From: Actinomadura coerulea | GTDB lineage: Bacteria > Actinomycetota > Actinomycetes > Streptosporangiales > Streptosporangiaceae | Reading direction: 5' to 3' | Length of the DNA stretch: 64,000 bases | Assembly: GCF_014208105.1 (NCBI RefSeq) | Contig: NZ_JACHMQ010000001.1 | Coordinates: 6,138,001 to 6,202,000 of the forward strand | Part shown: positions 8,170-15,724 of the stretch, one piece after another | Layout of the letters: each line of letters opens with the position of its first letter | Position numbering within the stretch: the first letter of the stretch is position 1 | Translations under genes and position numbers: made by a program | Notes under the pieces: model-generated | The model's database searches: none | What the model was told of the DNA's origin: nothing | What the model saw: only the letters and a program-made list of their open reading frames with translations

Positions 8170-9042
8170 GTGCGATCCCCCCGCGCCCTGATTCCCCTGC
8201 TCTCGGTCTGTGCGGCCGCCGCGGTCGTGACCGCGGCCGCCACCGGTGCCAGCATCGAGGGCCTGCCGGGCGGCGGTGGTCCCGCCCACGCGGACGGGGC
8301 CGCACCGCGCCCCGCCGCCGTGACGATCAACGCGGTGAGCTGGAACGTCTGCGGCGGCTCCGACTGCCCCTCCGGCTCCGCGCCCGCCAAGCTCACCAAG
8401 GACATCGTCCAGCGGATGCGGGAGACCGAGGTCGGCGGGCGCACGGTGCGCCCGAACGCCGCCCTCCTCCAGGAGGTCTGCGAGGGCCAGATCCGCTCGT
8501 TCAAGACGTCCCTGCCCAAGTGGAGCTGGGCGTTCGCACCCGGCGACGGGGCGTGCGCGGCCGGGCAGGGCCGCGCCGGCGTCGCCATCGGCACCGACTC
8601 CCCGCTCACCGCGCAGCGGCAGATCAAACTGCCCGCACCCGCCGGGAGCAGCCGCGTCGCCCTGTGCGGCGAGGTCCCGTCCTGGACGACCCGCGTCTGC
8701 GTCACCCAGTTCACCGCCGCCGAAGACGGCCAGTGGCGCCGCAAGGAGGCGGGCGCCCTCACCACCCTCGCGGGCACGGACCGCGTCCTGGTCGGCGGCG
8801 ACCTCGCCGACGTCCCGGACAGCCCGGCCCTCGACCCCCTCTACGCCGCCTACGACGAGTGCGACCAGTCCGGGACGTCCCGGACGGGCGCGAACACCCG
8901 GCAGGACTGGCAGGGCACCGCGCTCGACAAGACCGACTACCTCTTCATAGGCAAGTCGGCCGCCGTCTCCTGCAGCGTCCCGGCGACCCCCGTCAAGACC
9001 TCGGACCACCGTCCCCTCTCAGCGGTCGTCCGCTACCAGTAG
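8170..9042 (+). CDS. secreted endonuclease/exonuclease/phosphatase-fold protein, active site partly degenerate
   Basis: The 290-residue product starts with an export signal (residues 1–28). The fold shows the EEP-superfamily landmarks: VSWNV near residue 58, ALLQEVCEG near 98, VLVGGDLADVP near 210 and TSDHRPLSAVV at the C-terminus. In active enzymes the third motif is GDxN; here the Asn position is Ala, and the His of the usual tHL strand is replaced in CVTQFTA. Catalysis is therefore doubtful, although the terminal SDH is kept. Six cysteines suggest disulfides outside the cell. The GTG start at 8170 has GGAG 5 bases upstream. A ~160-base structured repeat begins 4 bases after its stop codon. 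Confidence 0.8.
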   Translation: MRSPRALIPLLSVCAAAAVVTAAATGASIEGLPGGGGPAHADGAAPRPAAVTINAVSWNVCGGSDCPSGSAPAKLTKDIVQRMRETEVGGRTVRPNAALLQEVCEGQIRSFKTSLPKWSWAFAPGDGACAAGQGRAGVAIGTDSPLTAQRQIKLPAPAGSSRVALCGEVPSWTTRVCVTQFTAAEDGQWRRKEAGALTTLAGTDRVLVGGDLADVPDSPALDPLYAAYDECDQSGTSRTGANTRQDWQGTALDKTDYLFIGKSAAVSCSVPATPVKTSDHRPLSAVVRYQ

Positions 9043-9046
9043 TTCT

Positions 9047-9208
9047 GCGTTTCTCTCCTCCTTCGGGCCTGGCGGCCCTCCATCGTCGAGAAACGCGGGC
9101 GATCGCCGGCATCGCTCCGTCTCGCCTGGCGGCTCGCTGCGCGATCAGGTTCTCGCTTCGCTGGAACCTGCCTTCGGCCGCGATCGCGGCTCTTCAGGTT
9201 GTCGCGGG
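9047..9208 (+). repeat. structured intergenic element, copy 1
   Basis: About 160 bases, nearly identical in layout to 13682–13844. Stem A is gcgtttctc (9047–9055) with gagaaacgc (9088–9096), enclosing a gggcc/ggccc hairpin. A conserved gatcgc/gcgatc pair closes a middle domain. Stem C is caggttc (9146–9152) with gaacctg (9164–9170) around a tcgcttcgctg loop. Stem D is a near-palindrome, ggccgcgatcgcggct (9176–9191). The element begins 4 bases after the nuclease-fold gene and ends just before the convergent acyl-CoA ligase. On the minus strand it can be read as an arginine-rich peptide, which I regard as spurious. Confidence 0.8.
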
Positions 9209-9219
9209 TGAGGGGGAAT

Positions 9220-10776
9220 TCAATTAACTCCTCGGTCCGTGCCCTGCCAGTAGGGGGCGCGGAGGTCGCGCTTGAGGATCTTGCCGGTGGGGTTGCGCGG
9301 GATGGCCTCGCGGCGCTCGACCGAGGTGGGGCACTTGAAGTGGGCGAGGCGCTCGCGGCAGTAGTCGATGATCTCCTGGTCGGAGACGTCCTCGGACGCC
9401 ACCACGATCGCCTTCGGCGTCTCGCCCCAGCGCTCGTCCGGGACGCCGATGACCGCGCAGTCGCTGACGGCCGGGTGGCCCATGAGGACGTTCTCCACCT
9501 CGGCGGGGTAGATGTTCTCCCCACCCGAGATGATCATGTCCTTGACCCGGTCGTGGATGTAGAGGTAGCCGTCCTCGTCGAGGTAGCCGGCGTCGCCCGT
9601 GCGGAACCAGTTGTCCTCCGACAGCGCGCTCGCCGTCGCGGCCGGCATGCCCCAGTAGCCCTTCATGTTCTGCGGCGTCCGGCAGATGATCTCGCCCACC
9701 CGGCCGGCGGGCAGCTCCTCCCCCGTGGCCGGGTCCACGATCCTGAGCTCGGTGTTGTCGTTCGGGAGCCCGGCGCTGCGCAGCCGGTGCGCGTTCGGGC
9801 CGTCCGGGTCGTGGTCCCCGGGCGGCAGCGAGGTGATCGCGCCGGTGACCTCCGTGAGGCCGTACACCTGCCGGAAGTCGGTGGTCGGCAGCATCGCCAT
9901 GGCGGTGCGCAGGACGTCCTCGCTGATCGGGGAGGCGCCGTACAGCATGAGCCGCAGGCTGGACATGTCGGCGGCGGTGACCTCGGGGATCAGCGGCATG
10001 AACTGCAGCAGCACCGGGACGAGGAAGATGTGCGTGACGCGGTGCCGCTCGATGCCCTGCGCGATCGCGGTCGGGTCGGGTTCGCGCGTGACGACCCCGG
10101 TGAGGCCGTTGTAGACGGCGGACACGGTGAGCACGTTTCCGGCCACGTGGTACATCGGCATCGCGATCATCAGCACGGACGACCCGTCGATGTCCCAGAC
10201 GTCGTTGGTCACCGCGAGCGCCGAGAGGAAGTTGTCGTGCGTCAGCATGACGCCCTTGGGCAGGCCCGTCGTGCCGGACGAGTACAGCTGGACGAACACG
10301 TCCCCGCTGTCCGGCTCGTACGCCGGGGGCTCGGCGGGGGCCGCGTCGATCCAGGCGGCGTAGTCCTGGTGGGCGTGGCCGGCGCCGGAGATGACGACCG
10401 TCAGGTCGGTGTGCTCGAGCTTGCCGGCGATCGCGTCCAGGACGGGCAGGAACTCGGGGCCGACGACGAAGACCTTCGCCTGGGAGTTGTTGACGATGTA
10501 GGCGACCTCGTCGGGCGCCAGCCGGTAGTTCACCGGGACCTGCGCGGCGCCGATCCGGGTCGCGCCGAAGAGCAGCTCGGCGTATTCGAGCGAGTTCTTG
10601 TCGAGGACGGCCACCCGGTCGCCGGGGCCGAGCCCGGCGGCAGCGAGCGCCGCCGCCACCCGGTCCACGCGCCGGTCGAAGTCGCGGTAGGAGATCTCGG
10701 TGTCGCCCGCGATGTACGCGACACGATCGGGATAGGCGAGCGCGCGTTCGCGCAGCACTCCGTCAAGACCTGGCAC
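9220..10776 (-). CDS. AMP-dependent acyl-CoA synthetase (FadD-type)
   Basis: This ANL-superfamily enzyme of 518 residues activates a carboxylic acid, probably a fatty acid, as acyl-AMP and then acyl-CoA. The P-loop-like motif YSSGTTGLPKG lies near residue 170, YGLTEVTGA near 310, the adenylate-binding WFRTGDAGYLDEDGYLYI near 395, and the C-terminal catalytic Lys in NPTGKILKRDLR near 500. The start is a GTG at 10776 preceded by gaagggg about 6 bases upstream. It stands alone between a convergent neighbour and small membrane-protein genes, so its pathway cannot be inferred. A second, different acyl-CoA synthetase is at 39688. Confidence 0.92.
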   Translation of the reverse strand: MPGLDGVLRERALAYPDRVAYIAGDTEISYRDFDRRVDRVAAALAAAGLGPGDRVAVLDKNSLEYAELLFGATRIGAAQVPVNYRLAPDEVAYIVNNSQAKVFVVGPEFLPVLDAIAGKLEHTDLTVVISGAGHAHQDYAAWIDAAPAEPPAYEPDSGDVFVQLYSSGTTGLPKGVMLTHDNFLSALAVTNDVWDIDGSSVLMIAMPMYHVAGNVLTVSAVYNGLTGVVTREPDPTAIAQGIERHRVTHIFLVPVLLQFMPLIPEVTAADMSSLRLMLYGASPISEDVLRTAMAMLPTTDFRQVYGLTEVTGAITSLPPGDHDPDGPNAHRLRSAGLPNDNTELRIVDPATGEELPAGRVGEIICRTPQNMKGYWGMPAATASALSEDNWFRTGDAGYLDEDGYLYIHDRVKDMIISGGENIYPAEVENVLMGHPAVSDCAVIGVPDERWGETPKAIVVASEDVSDQEIIDYCRERLAHFKCPTSVERREAIPRNPTGKILKRDLRAPYWQGTDRGVN

Positions 10777-10863
10777 GATGGGCCCCTTCGCCGATGACCG
10801 CCTGGTTATTCCGGCATCATGCGGTCACCGGCGACATCGCGGCAAGGGGATCGGGCCGCTCGC

Positions 10864-11034
10864 CTAGCGGCTTTTCGACATCTTTGAGACCGCGGTCACG
10901 GCGAGTACCACCGCGACGGCGACGAGTCCGATGAAGAAGAAGAACTTCAGCATCGAGAAGATCGCGCCGATGACGGTGATCACCAGCCACACCGCGAGGA
11001 CCACACCGAGGATGGTCAGGATCGTCTTACCCAT
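10864..11034 (-). CDS. 56-residue two-segment membrane protein
   Basis: A short gene with a convincing pattern: ATG at 11034 with GGAG upstream, 56 codons, and a TAG at 10864. The product starts MGKTILTILGVVLAVWLVIT and has two hydrophobic segments separated by FSMLKFFFF, ending in the basic tail SKMSKSR. Small proteins of this shape are widespread in actinobacteria, but I know no function for them. It lies 52 bp from the next gene on the same strand and could be co-transcribed with it. Confidence 0.7.
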   Translation of the reverse strand: MGKTILTILGVVLAVWLVITVIGAIFSMLKFFFFIGLVAVAVVLAVTAVSKMSKSR

Positions 11035-11085
11035 GGCTCCACCGTATGCGCTCGTTCCGCAGGGTTCATCAGCCTGGGGGACGAC

Positions 11086-11733
11086 CTAGGCACCGCCGTG
11101 CGGCGGAGGAGGACCCTGAGGACCCCCGGGGACCGGGCCCTGACCCGGGCCGGGGTACGGCGGCCGGTACGACGGCGGCTGCCCGGGCCGCCCCGGAAAC
11201 GGCGGCCGGCCCGGCATCGGCGGCCCGCCGGGGGCTCCGAACGGCCCGCCCGGCGCGCCCGCGTCCCAGGGCTGGGACGCGCCGCCGGTCTTCGCCGTCA
11301 GGACCCGCAGCCCCGCGAGCCCCGCCGCCACCACCAGCGCCAGCAGCTCGTACGCCTGGTACCGCCCGAAAGCGGGCTTCAGGACCGCCGTGAGGAAGGA
11401 GCCGCTCGGCCATGCCTGCGCGGACAGCATCAGCCCGAGGATCACGCCGATCCGTCCGCCGACCTCCATCGCCACGTACGCCGACAGCCCCGCCGCGATC
11501 GGCGCCAGCGGCCCGCGGGGCCGCGCCGGCAGGACGGCCGTGCCGACGACCAGCCCGGCGAACAGGCAGGCGATCAGGAAGTAGGCCGGGGACGTGCGGA
11601 AGCCCAGCATGGCCGGCGACGCGTACGACCGCACGGTCATGAACAGCGCGGCGACGCCGGTGGCGACCGCGCCCCCGACCAGGATCAGGGCGATGACCCC
11701 ACCGTTGGAGGTCGCGGAGCGATTCTGCGGCAT
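11086..11733 (-). CDS. membrane protein with proline/glycine-rich cytoplasmic tail
   Basis: A 215-residue protein with four predicted membrane segments (about residues 12–34, 48–70, 75–100 and 125–145), followed by about 65 residues composed almost only of Pro, Gly, Ala, Arg and Tyr, such as PGRPPFPGRPGQPPSYRPP. Such tails occur on many actinomycete membrane proteins and may bind partner domains. I do not recognise the family. The start ATG at 11733 is 122 bp from the divergent response regulator start. Confidence 0.65.
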   Translation of the reverse strand: MPQNRSATSNGGVIALILVGGAVATGVAALFMTVRSYASPAMLGFRTSPAYFLIACLFAGLVVGTAVLPARPRGPLAPIAAGLSAYVAMEVGGRIGVILGLMLSAQAWPSGSFLTAVLKPAFGRYQAYELLALVVAAGLAGLRVLTAKTGGASQPWDAGAPGGPFGAPGGPPMPGRPPFPGRPGQPPSYRPPYPGPGQGPVPGGPQGPPPPHGGA

Positions 11734-11854
11734 TGTGCCATTAAAGCGGCGTTCGTCCGCTCACGCAGGCCGCGCGGGTGGAAGCATGATCGACTCCTTA
11801 CGGGGTGGTGACGTGCCGGGCGGGCCACGCGACCGGGGCCCTAGCTTTGGGGAG

Positions 11855-12571
11855 GTGAACAGCGTCTCCCCTCCCGGGCGCGTCCTGGTCGTCGACGACG
11901 ACCCGACGGTCGCCGAGGTCGTCGCCCGCTACCTGACCCGCGACGGGCACGAGGTCGTGTGCGTCGCCGACGGCCGGACCGCCCTGCGCAGGGCGCTGGA
12001 CGACCCGCCCGACCTCGTCGTCCTCGACCTCATGCTGCCCGGCATGGACGGCCTGGAGGTGTGCCGGCGGCTCCGCGAGACCTCGACCGTCCCGATCGTG
12101 ATGCTGACGGCGCTCGGCGCGGAGACCGACCGGCTCGTCGGGCTGGAGACCGGCGCCGACGACTACGTGACGAAGCCGTTCAGCCCGCGCGAGCTGGCAC
12201 TGCGCGTCCGCTCGGTGCTGCGGCGGGCGCGGGGCGCGCTCGTCCCGACCGGCCCGTCCGGCCCGCTGCGCGACGGCGGCCTCGTCGTGGACGTCGGCGC
12301 GCACGAGGCGGAGCTGCGCGGCGAGCGGCTCGCGCTCACCTCCCGCGAGTTCGACCTGCTGGCGTTCCTGCTGCGCCATCCGCGGCAGGCCTTCACCCGC
12401 GACGAGCTGCTCGAACGCGTCTGGGACTGGACGTTCGGCGACTCCTCCACGGTGACCGTCCACGTCCGGCGGCTGCGCGAGAAGATCGAGGACGACCCGA
12501 CCACGCCGCGCCGCATCGTCACCGTGTGGGGCGTCGGCTACCGCTACGAGCCCGCGGAGACCGCCCGATGA
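11855..12571 (+). CDS. OmpR-family response regulator
   Basis: The 238-residue product has a receiver domain (RVLVVDDDPTVAEVV at the N-terminus, phosphoacceptor Asp in LVVLDLMLPGMDG near 57, Thr/Lys switch residues in VMLTALG and YVTKPF) and a winged-helix domain at about 140–232 with ALTSREFDLLAFLLRHP and VTVHVRRLREKIEDDP. It is the transcriptional arm of a two-component system with the kinase that follows. The GTG at 11855 is inside a ggggaggtg stretch; the longer open frame upstream has no homology. The last codons overlap the kinase start (ATGA). Confidence 0.93.
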   Translation: MNSVSPPGRVLVVDDDPTVAEVVARYLTRDGHEVVCVADGRTALRRALDDPPDLVVLDLMLPGMDGLEVCRRLRETSTVPIVMLTALGAETDRLVGLETGADDYVTKPFSPRELALRVRSVLRRARGALVPTGPSGPLRDGGLVVDVGAHEAELRGERLALTSREFDLLAFLLRHPRQAFTRDELLERVWDWTFGDSSTVTVHVRRLREKIEDDPTTPRRIVTVWGVGYRYEPAETAR

Positions 12572-13677
12572 TCCCCTTCGAGGACCTGCTCTGGGTGGTC
12601 TTCTACGCGGCGCTGGCCGCGTTCGCCGTCGCGGCCGTCGCGCTCGCCGTCCTGCACGCGCTGCGCGGCCGCTCGGTCGCCACGCAGCTGGTCGTCGTCG
12701 GCGCCGCCACGGTGCTGGCGACCATCTCCGGCATCCTCGTGATCTCGTTCATGATGCTGCTGAACGACCACGACCGCTCGGTGGTGCTCGCCGTCGTGAC
12801 CTCCGCCGGGCTGGTCGCGATGGCGGTGTCGGTCCTGCTCGGCCGCCGCCTGGTGGCCGCGAACCGGACCCTGGTCGAGGCCGTCCGCGCGGACCGGTTC
12901 CGTCCTCCCCCGGCACGCCTTCCGGCCGAGCTGGCGGAGCTGTCCCGGGAGCTGGAGGCCGCCTACGACCGGCTGGCCGCCGCGCACGAGCGCGAGCAGG
13001 CCCTGGAGGCGAGCCGCCGCGAGCTGGTCGCCTGGGTGAGCCACGACCTGCGCACCCCCCTGGCGGGGCTCCGCGCGATGGCCGAGGCCCTGGAGGACGA
13101 GGTCGTCGCCGACGAGGAGACGACCCGCCGCTACCACGGCCGCATCCGCGTGGAGGTGGAGCGGCTGACCGAGATGGTGGACGACCTGTTCGAGCTGTCC
13201 CGCATCCACGCGGGCGCCCTGCGCCTGACCCGCGAGCGCGTCGGCCTCGCGGACCTGGTCGCCGAGGCGGTCGCCGGCGCCGAGGCGCTGGCCCGCGCCA
13301 AGGGCGTCCGGCTGCGCGGAGACGTCCGTGAGGGGCTGCCCGTCCAGGTGGACGCGGGGGAGCTGGGCCGCGCGCTGCGCAACCTCGTCGTGAACGCGAT
13401 CCGGCACACGCCCGGCGACGGCGCGGTCGAGATCACCGGTGAGGTCCGCGGCGGCGAGGCCCGGGTGACGGTGGCCGACGCGTGCGGCGGCATCCCGGAA
13501 GGCGACCTGCCGCGCGTGTTCGACGTCGCGTTCCGCGGTGAGGCGGCCCGGACCCCGGGCGGCGGCGCCGGCCTCGGCCTCGCCATCGCCCGCGGCATCG
13601 TCGAAGCCCACGCGGGCGAGATCGGCGTCGCCAACACCGGCCCCGGCTGCCGCTTCGAGGTCCGGCTTCCTTGTTAG
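12568..13677 (+). CDS. membrane sensor histidine kinase
   Basis: This 369-residue partner of the preceding regulator has three membrane segments in the first 95 residues with almost no extracytoplasmic loop, so it probably senses a signal within the membrane or through a partner. The HisKA helix contains WVSHDLRTPLAG with the phosphoacceptor His near 160; the ATPase domain has NLVVNAIRHTP and GGAGLGLAIARGIVEAH. The G1 motif reads DACGGIP rather than the usual D-x-G-x-G-I, with Cys at the second position, which still leaves the Asp. It starts within the regulator stop (ATGATC at 12568). A structured repeat begins 4 bases after its stop. Confidence 0.92.
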   Translation: MIPFEDLLWVVFYAALAAFAVAAVALAVLHALRGRSVATQLVVVGAATVLATISGILVISFMMLLNDHDRSVVLAVVTSAGLVAMAVSVLLGRRLVAANRTLVEAVRADRFRPPPARLPAELAELSRELEAAYDRLAAAHEREQALEASRRELVAWVSHDLRTPLAGLRAMAEALEDEVVADEETTRRYHGRIRVEVERLTEMVDDLFELSRIHAGALRLTRERVGLADLVAEAVAGAEALARAKGVRLRGDVREGLPVQVDAGELGRALRNLVVNAIRHTPGDGAVEITGEVRGGEARVTVADACGGIPEGDLPRVFDVAFRGEAARTPGGGAGLGLAIARGIVEAHAGEIGVANTGPGCRFEVRLPC

Positions 13678-13681
13678 CTTT

Positions 13682-13844
13682 GCTTTTATCTCCTCCTTCG
13701 GGCCTGGCGGCCCTCCATCGTCGATAAAAGCGGGCGATCGCTGGCATCGCTCCGTCTCGCCTTGGCGGCTCGCTGCGCGATCAGATTCTTGCTTCGCTCG
13801 AATCTGCCTTTGGACGCGATCGCATCCATTGAGGTTGTTGCGTG
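13682..13844 (+). repeat. structured intergenic element, copy 2
   Basis: The second copy of the 9047–9208 element, one base longer in the middle domain. Stem A is gcttttatc (13682–13690) with gataaaagc (13723–13731); stem C is cagattc (13782–13788) with gaatctg (13800–13806); stem D is ggacgcgatcgcatcc (13812–13827). Compared with copy 1, two pairs of stem A, one of stem C and one of stem D have changed on both sides so that pairing is kept; one pair of stem D is lost (C–A). It begins 4 bases after the kinase stop codon and precedes a convergent gene, the same context as copy 1. Confidence 0.8.
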
Positions 13845-13944
13845 GTTGCTGTGGTGGCTGGGGTCTGGCGCGTCCGGGTGGTGGCGGTCCGGGGGCCGGG
13901 CCCGCGTGTCGGGCCTCTCCAGCTGCGTCACCATCGGCTCGACG

Positions 13945-14298
13945 TCAGGGGTCCAGGGCTTCGGTGATGGTGCGGTAGGTGGGGCAGGGCCAGCGGGACA
14001 TGCAGGCCCGGCAGCGGCGGATGGGGCGGTCGGGGTCGCTGGTGATGCCGCCGGCCTCCTGCGGGCGGTGCAGGTCGACGAGGCGCAGGGTGAGGTCGGC
14101 GAAGGCGATGACCTCCTCGCGGGCGCCGGCGAGGAAGGCGAGGTCCTCGCGGGACAGACGCGTCCGGACCGGGACGAAGCCGTCCTTGTTCACCAGGCGG
14201 AACAGGACCTGGGTGGACGTTCGCCACGTGCTGGACTTCGCCGCCCGCCCCCGGATCGTCTCCAGGCGCTCGCGCAGTCGACCTTGCCGCTGTTGCAC
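13945..14298 (-). CDS. small cysteine-containing protein of unknown function
   Basis: A 117-residue basic protein. Its C-terminal part, PIRRCRACMSRWPCPTYRT, holds a C-x2-C-x5-C arrangement that could bind zinc. The middle, REEVIAFADLTLRLVDLHR, looks helical. I recall similar proteins in other actinomycetes without assigned function. The start is given as the GTG at 14298, but the upstream sequence offers only a weak ribosome binding site and an internal start is possible. It converges with the two-component system across the structured element. Confidence 0.65.
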   Translation of the reverse strand: MQQRQGRLRERLETIRGRAAKSSTWRTSTQVLFRLVNKDGFVPVRTRLSREDLAFLAGAREEVIAFADLTLRLVDLHRPQEAGGITSDPDRPIRRCRACMSRWPCPTYRTITEALDP

Positions 14299-14509
14299 CC
14301 GTTCAGGTTCCCCTACTCCGGGCGGTCGTGCGGGAAGAACCCGCGATATCGGCCGACCGGATCGGCGCCTCGGAGTGCTGGAATCTTTGCATTACGGTGC
14401 GTAGTACCCAAAGCGTGCGGGACTGGCAAGGCGGCGACACGCCCCGGAAACGCCCACGGCGCAGGGGACTTGGCGAACCGCCTGGCTCCCGGGCCGTTCG
14501 CGAGATAGT

Positions 14510-14854
14510 GTGCCGGACGTGGAGCTAAATGTCTCGACCGCGTCTCAGGGGGGTCACGCCGTTGTCACGGCGACCGGTGAGCTCGACCTGTACACCGCGC
14601 CACGGTTGCAGGCGGCCCTCGCGGGCCTGCTGCGCGACCAGGCCGACCACATCGTGGTCGACATGAGCGGCGTGGAGTTCTGCGACTCGACGGGCATGAA
14701 CGTGCTGCTCTCGGCCATGAAGCGGCTGAAGGAGCAGGGCGGCGCGCTGGAACTGGCCGCGCCGCGCCCCGCCGTGAAGCGGATCCTGCAGGTCACCGGG
14801 CTCGACACCGTCTTCACCGTGACGGAGGCGGCGCCGGTCCTGGACGCCGGCTGA
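14510..14854 (+). CDS. STAS-domain anti-sigma factor antagonist
   Basis: The 114-residue SpoIIAA/RsbV-like protein has the phosphorylatable Ser in FCDSTGMNVLLSA near residue 58, preceded by HIVVDMSGVE. Unphosphorylated proteins of this family release a sigma factor by binding its RsbW-type anti-sigma kinase. No anti-sigma gene is adjacent; the RsbW-type protein at 3230 is the only candidate in the window and the link is speculative. The GTG start at 14510 gives VPDVELNV; a second GTG at 14519 is possible. It is probably monocistronic. Confidence 0.88.
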   Translation: MPDVELNVSTASQGGHAVVTATGELDLYTAPRLQAALAGLLRDQADHIVVDMSGVEFCDSTGMNVLLSAMKRLKEQGGALELAAPRPAVKRILQVTGLDTVFTVTEAAPVLDAG

Positions 14855-14992
14855 CCTTTCCAACAACTCACACCGACCGCCGGCGCCGCGGGTGAATCCC
14901 GCGGGTCGCCGCCCTGTCGCGTGGGTAACGGCTTGGTCCGTTCCCCCGTGCCCTGCGGCATCGCGCGCTCGCCCCCGACTACGATCGCGGTT

Positions 14993-15724
14993 ATGCAGGA
15001 CGTAGCGGTATGCATCCCGGCCAAGGACGAAGCCGACCGCATCGCGGCCACGGTCAAGGCCGCCCAGGAGCTTCCCGGCGCCGACCTCGTCGTGGTGATC
15101 GACGACGGCTCCTCCGACGGCACCGGGCGGGTGGCCCGCGAGGCCGGGGCGCGGGTCGTGCGGCACAGCCGCAACCGGGGCAAGGGCGCCGCGATGGAGA
15201 GCGGGGCCGAGGCCGTCCGGCTGCTCGACGAGGGCCGCGAACAGCCCCGCCACCTGCTGTTCCTCGACGCCGACCTCGCCGAGACCGCGCGCGATGCCGC
15301 GCCGCTGGTCGAGCCGGTCAGGTCCGGTGAGGCCGACATGACGATCGCCGTGTTCAGCACGACCGTGAAGCTCGGCGGGCACGGGTTCGTCGTCCGGCTG
15401 TCGCGCGACGGGATCCGCCGCGCCACCGGCTGGGAGGCCACCGCGCCGCTGAACGGGCAGCGCTGCCTGACCCGGGCCGCGTTCGACGCCGCGCTGCCGC
15501 TCGCCGCCGGGTTCGGGGTGGAGACCGCGCTCACCATCGACCTGCTGCGCGCCGGGTTCCGGGTGACGGAGGTCGAGGTGCCGCTCGCGCACCGCGCCAC
15601 CGGCACCGACTGGCGCTCCCAGCTGCACCGCGCCCGGCAGTTCCGGGACGTGGCGAGAGCGCTCGCCGTGCGCGAACCGGCGGTGGCCGGGGGGCTCGAG
15701 CGCCTGCGCGGCAGCCGCCCATGA
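14993..15724 (+). CDS. family 2 glycosyltransferase (polyprenyl-phosphate sugar synthase-like)
   Basis: The 243-residue soluble GT-A enzyme has CIPAKDEADRIAATV at the N-terminus, the nucleotide-binding VVVIDDGSSDGTG near 35, SRNRGKGAAM near 60 and LLFLDADLAET as the DxD-type metal site near 90. The family moves a sugar from a nucleotide donor to a lipid or sugar acceptor; in this context, making a polyprenyl-phospho-sugar for the adjacent GT-C enzymes is plausible. The ATG at 14993 was chosen because the fold starts immediately after it. Its stop codon overlaps the start of the next gene (ATGA). Confidence 0.85.
   Translation: MQDVAVCIPAKDEADRIAATVKAAQELPGADLVVVIDDGSSDGTGRVAREAGARVVRHSRNRGKGAAMESGAEAVRLLDEGREQPRHLLFLDADLAETARDAAPLVEPVRSGEADMTIAVFSTTVKLGGHGFVVRLSRDGIRRATGWEATAPLNGQRCLTRAAFDAALPLAAGFGVETALTIDLLRAGFRVTEVEVPLAHRATGTDWRSQLHRARQFRDVARALAVREPAVAGGLERLRGSRP

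Noticed and set aside
9033..9524. Minus-strand frame with an arginine-rich end (STMEGRQARRRRE), similar to one at 13686–13934
   Set aside because: The shared peptide comes only from the duplicated structured element. Substitutions between the copies preserve base pairing and not protein, so coding is unlikely.
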